A stretch of DNA of 5,295 nt from Thermoproteota archaeon (lineage in GTDB: Archaea > Thermoproteota > Thermoprotei_A > Sulfolobales > Acidilobaceae). Numbering within the stretch: the stretch's first letter is position 1; each line of letters opens with the position of its first letter. Shown in pieces: positions 4,939 to 5,295 of the stretch. Below the pieces are notes generated by a model. That model worked only from the letters and a program-made list of their open reading frames with translations. It was not told where the DNA came from and searched no databases. Made by a program: the position numbers and the translations under genes. The stretch covers positions 1-5,295 of the forward strand of contig JAADGB010000045.1 of NCBI GenBank assembly GCA_013152575.1, read 5' to 3'.

Positions 4939-5295
4939 GTGAGAGTGTCGAGCTACTTTGGAGCTACAAGCGTTGGTATTAAGACCAAGGATGGCGTGGT
5001 ATTAGCGACTGACAGGAGAATGTCATACGGAACCTTTATCATGAGTAAGAATGCCAAGAAGATTTTCACAGTCAATAACAGAGTCGGTATAGCATTCGCA
5101 GGCCTCTATGGCGATATTAGTGGTCTTATCAGGTTCCTTAAAGCAGACATAAGGAGCTACAGTTTAACCTATAACGTTGAGCCGACAGTGCTCATGGTAG
5201 CGAAGAGACTGTCGCTGATAATGTACTCATACAAGGTCCTCCCATTCTTCGTGGAGACAATCGTTGGAGGACTAGACCCTAACGGTAACACGAGG
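4939..5295 (+). CDS. psmB: Proteasome beta subunit, 5' part, lacking the catalytic Thr1
   Basis: The window holds 119 codons of a 20S proteasome beta subunit, roughly the first half; it runs off the right edge. Beta subunits form the inner heptameric rings of the core particle. ATSVGIKTKDG aligns with TTTVGI-type N-termini of active archaeal subunits. LATDRR (Asp17, Arg19 in mature numbering) and SKNAKK (Lys33) are conserved, as are the AGLYGD segment and a VGGLD segment near the end. At mature position 1, right after the glycine of the cleavage site, the residue is Ala (codon GCT) rather than Thr. The subunit should therefore be neither self-processed nor peptidolytic. Start candidates are GTG at 4939, with AGGA nine bases upstream, and GTG at 4945. 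Both leave only six to eight residues before the missing Thr, a very short pro-segment. The gene is divergent from the TFB-like/NOG1 operon. Confidence 0.9.
   Translation, partial: MRVSSYFGATSVGIKTKDGVVLATDRRMSYGTFIMSKNAKKIFTVNNRVGIAFAGLYGDISGLIRFLKADIRSYSLTYNVEPTVLMVAKRLSLIMYSYKVLPFFVETIVGGLDPNGNTR

Noticed and set aside
4922..4939. ATG at 4922 as a start for the proteasome beta subunit.
   Set aside because: It is in another frame and meets TAG after five codons. The proteasome frame is first opened by GTG at 4939 or 4945.

Overview
This window looks like chromosomal DNA of a hyperthermophilic crenarchaeote (Thermoproteota), perhaps of the Desulfurococcales. The main evidence is gene content: a NIP7-like pre-PUA/PUA protein, an archaeal-type NMN adenylyltransferase, an archaeal NOG1 GTPase, a TFIIB-related zinc-ribbon protein and an archaeal proteasome beta subunit. 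Heavy use of AGG/AGA (Arg) and ATA (Ile) codons, GTG/TTG starts and AT-rich archaeal-style promoter cores fit. The order-level placement is a guess. I see no rRNA, tRNA, CRISPR array, insertion sequence or phage gene, and the genes are packed tightly.

Layout. (1) Bases 1-1554, minus strand, read right to left: an RsmB/NOP2/Sun-family RNA m5C methyltransferase, then the NIP7-like protein (stop and start share one base, TAATG), then the first codons of a third gene that runs off the left edge. (2) Bases 1555-1640: an AT-rich divergent promoter region. (3) Bases 1641-3260, plus strand: nicotinamide-nucleotide adenylyltransferase followed after 21 bases by RNA 3'-terminal phosphate cyclase. (4) Bases 3223-4772, minus strand: a short TFB-like protein followed, with a 4-base ATGA overlap, by NOG1. 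The 3' end of NOG1 overlaps the 3' end of rtcA tail to tail by 38 bases. (5) Bases 4773-4938: a second divergent intergenic region with three short palindromes. (6) Bases 4939-5295, plus strand: the 5' part of a proteasome beta subunit, cut by the window edge.

The genes fall mainly into RNA and ribosome housekeeping. The methyltransferase/NIP7 pair recalls the eukaryotic Nop2-Nip7 pair of large-subunit assembly, and NOG1 is a third large-subunit assembly factor family in the same 5.3 kb. RtcA modifies RNA 3' ends and the NMN adenylyltransferase makes NAD. I do not see a new defence or mobile system. The points most worth a second look are four: a proteasome beta subunit whose catalytic Thr1 is replaced by Ala, a methyltransferase whose motif IV Cys is replaced by Ser, a minimal TFB-like protein co-transcribed with NOG1, and the palindrome cluster in front of that TFB-like gene.
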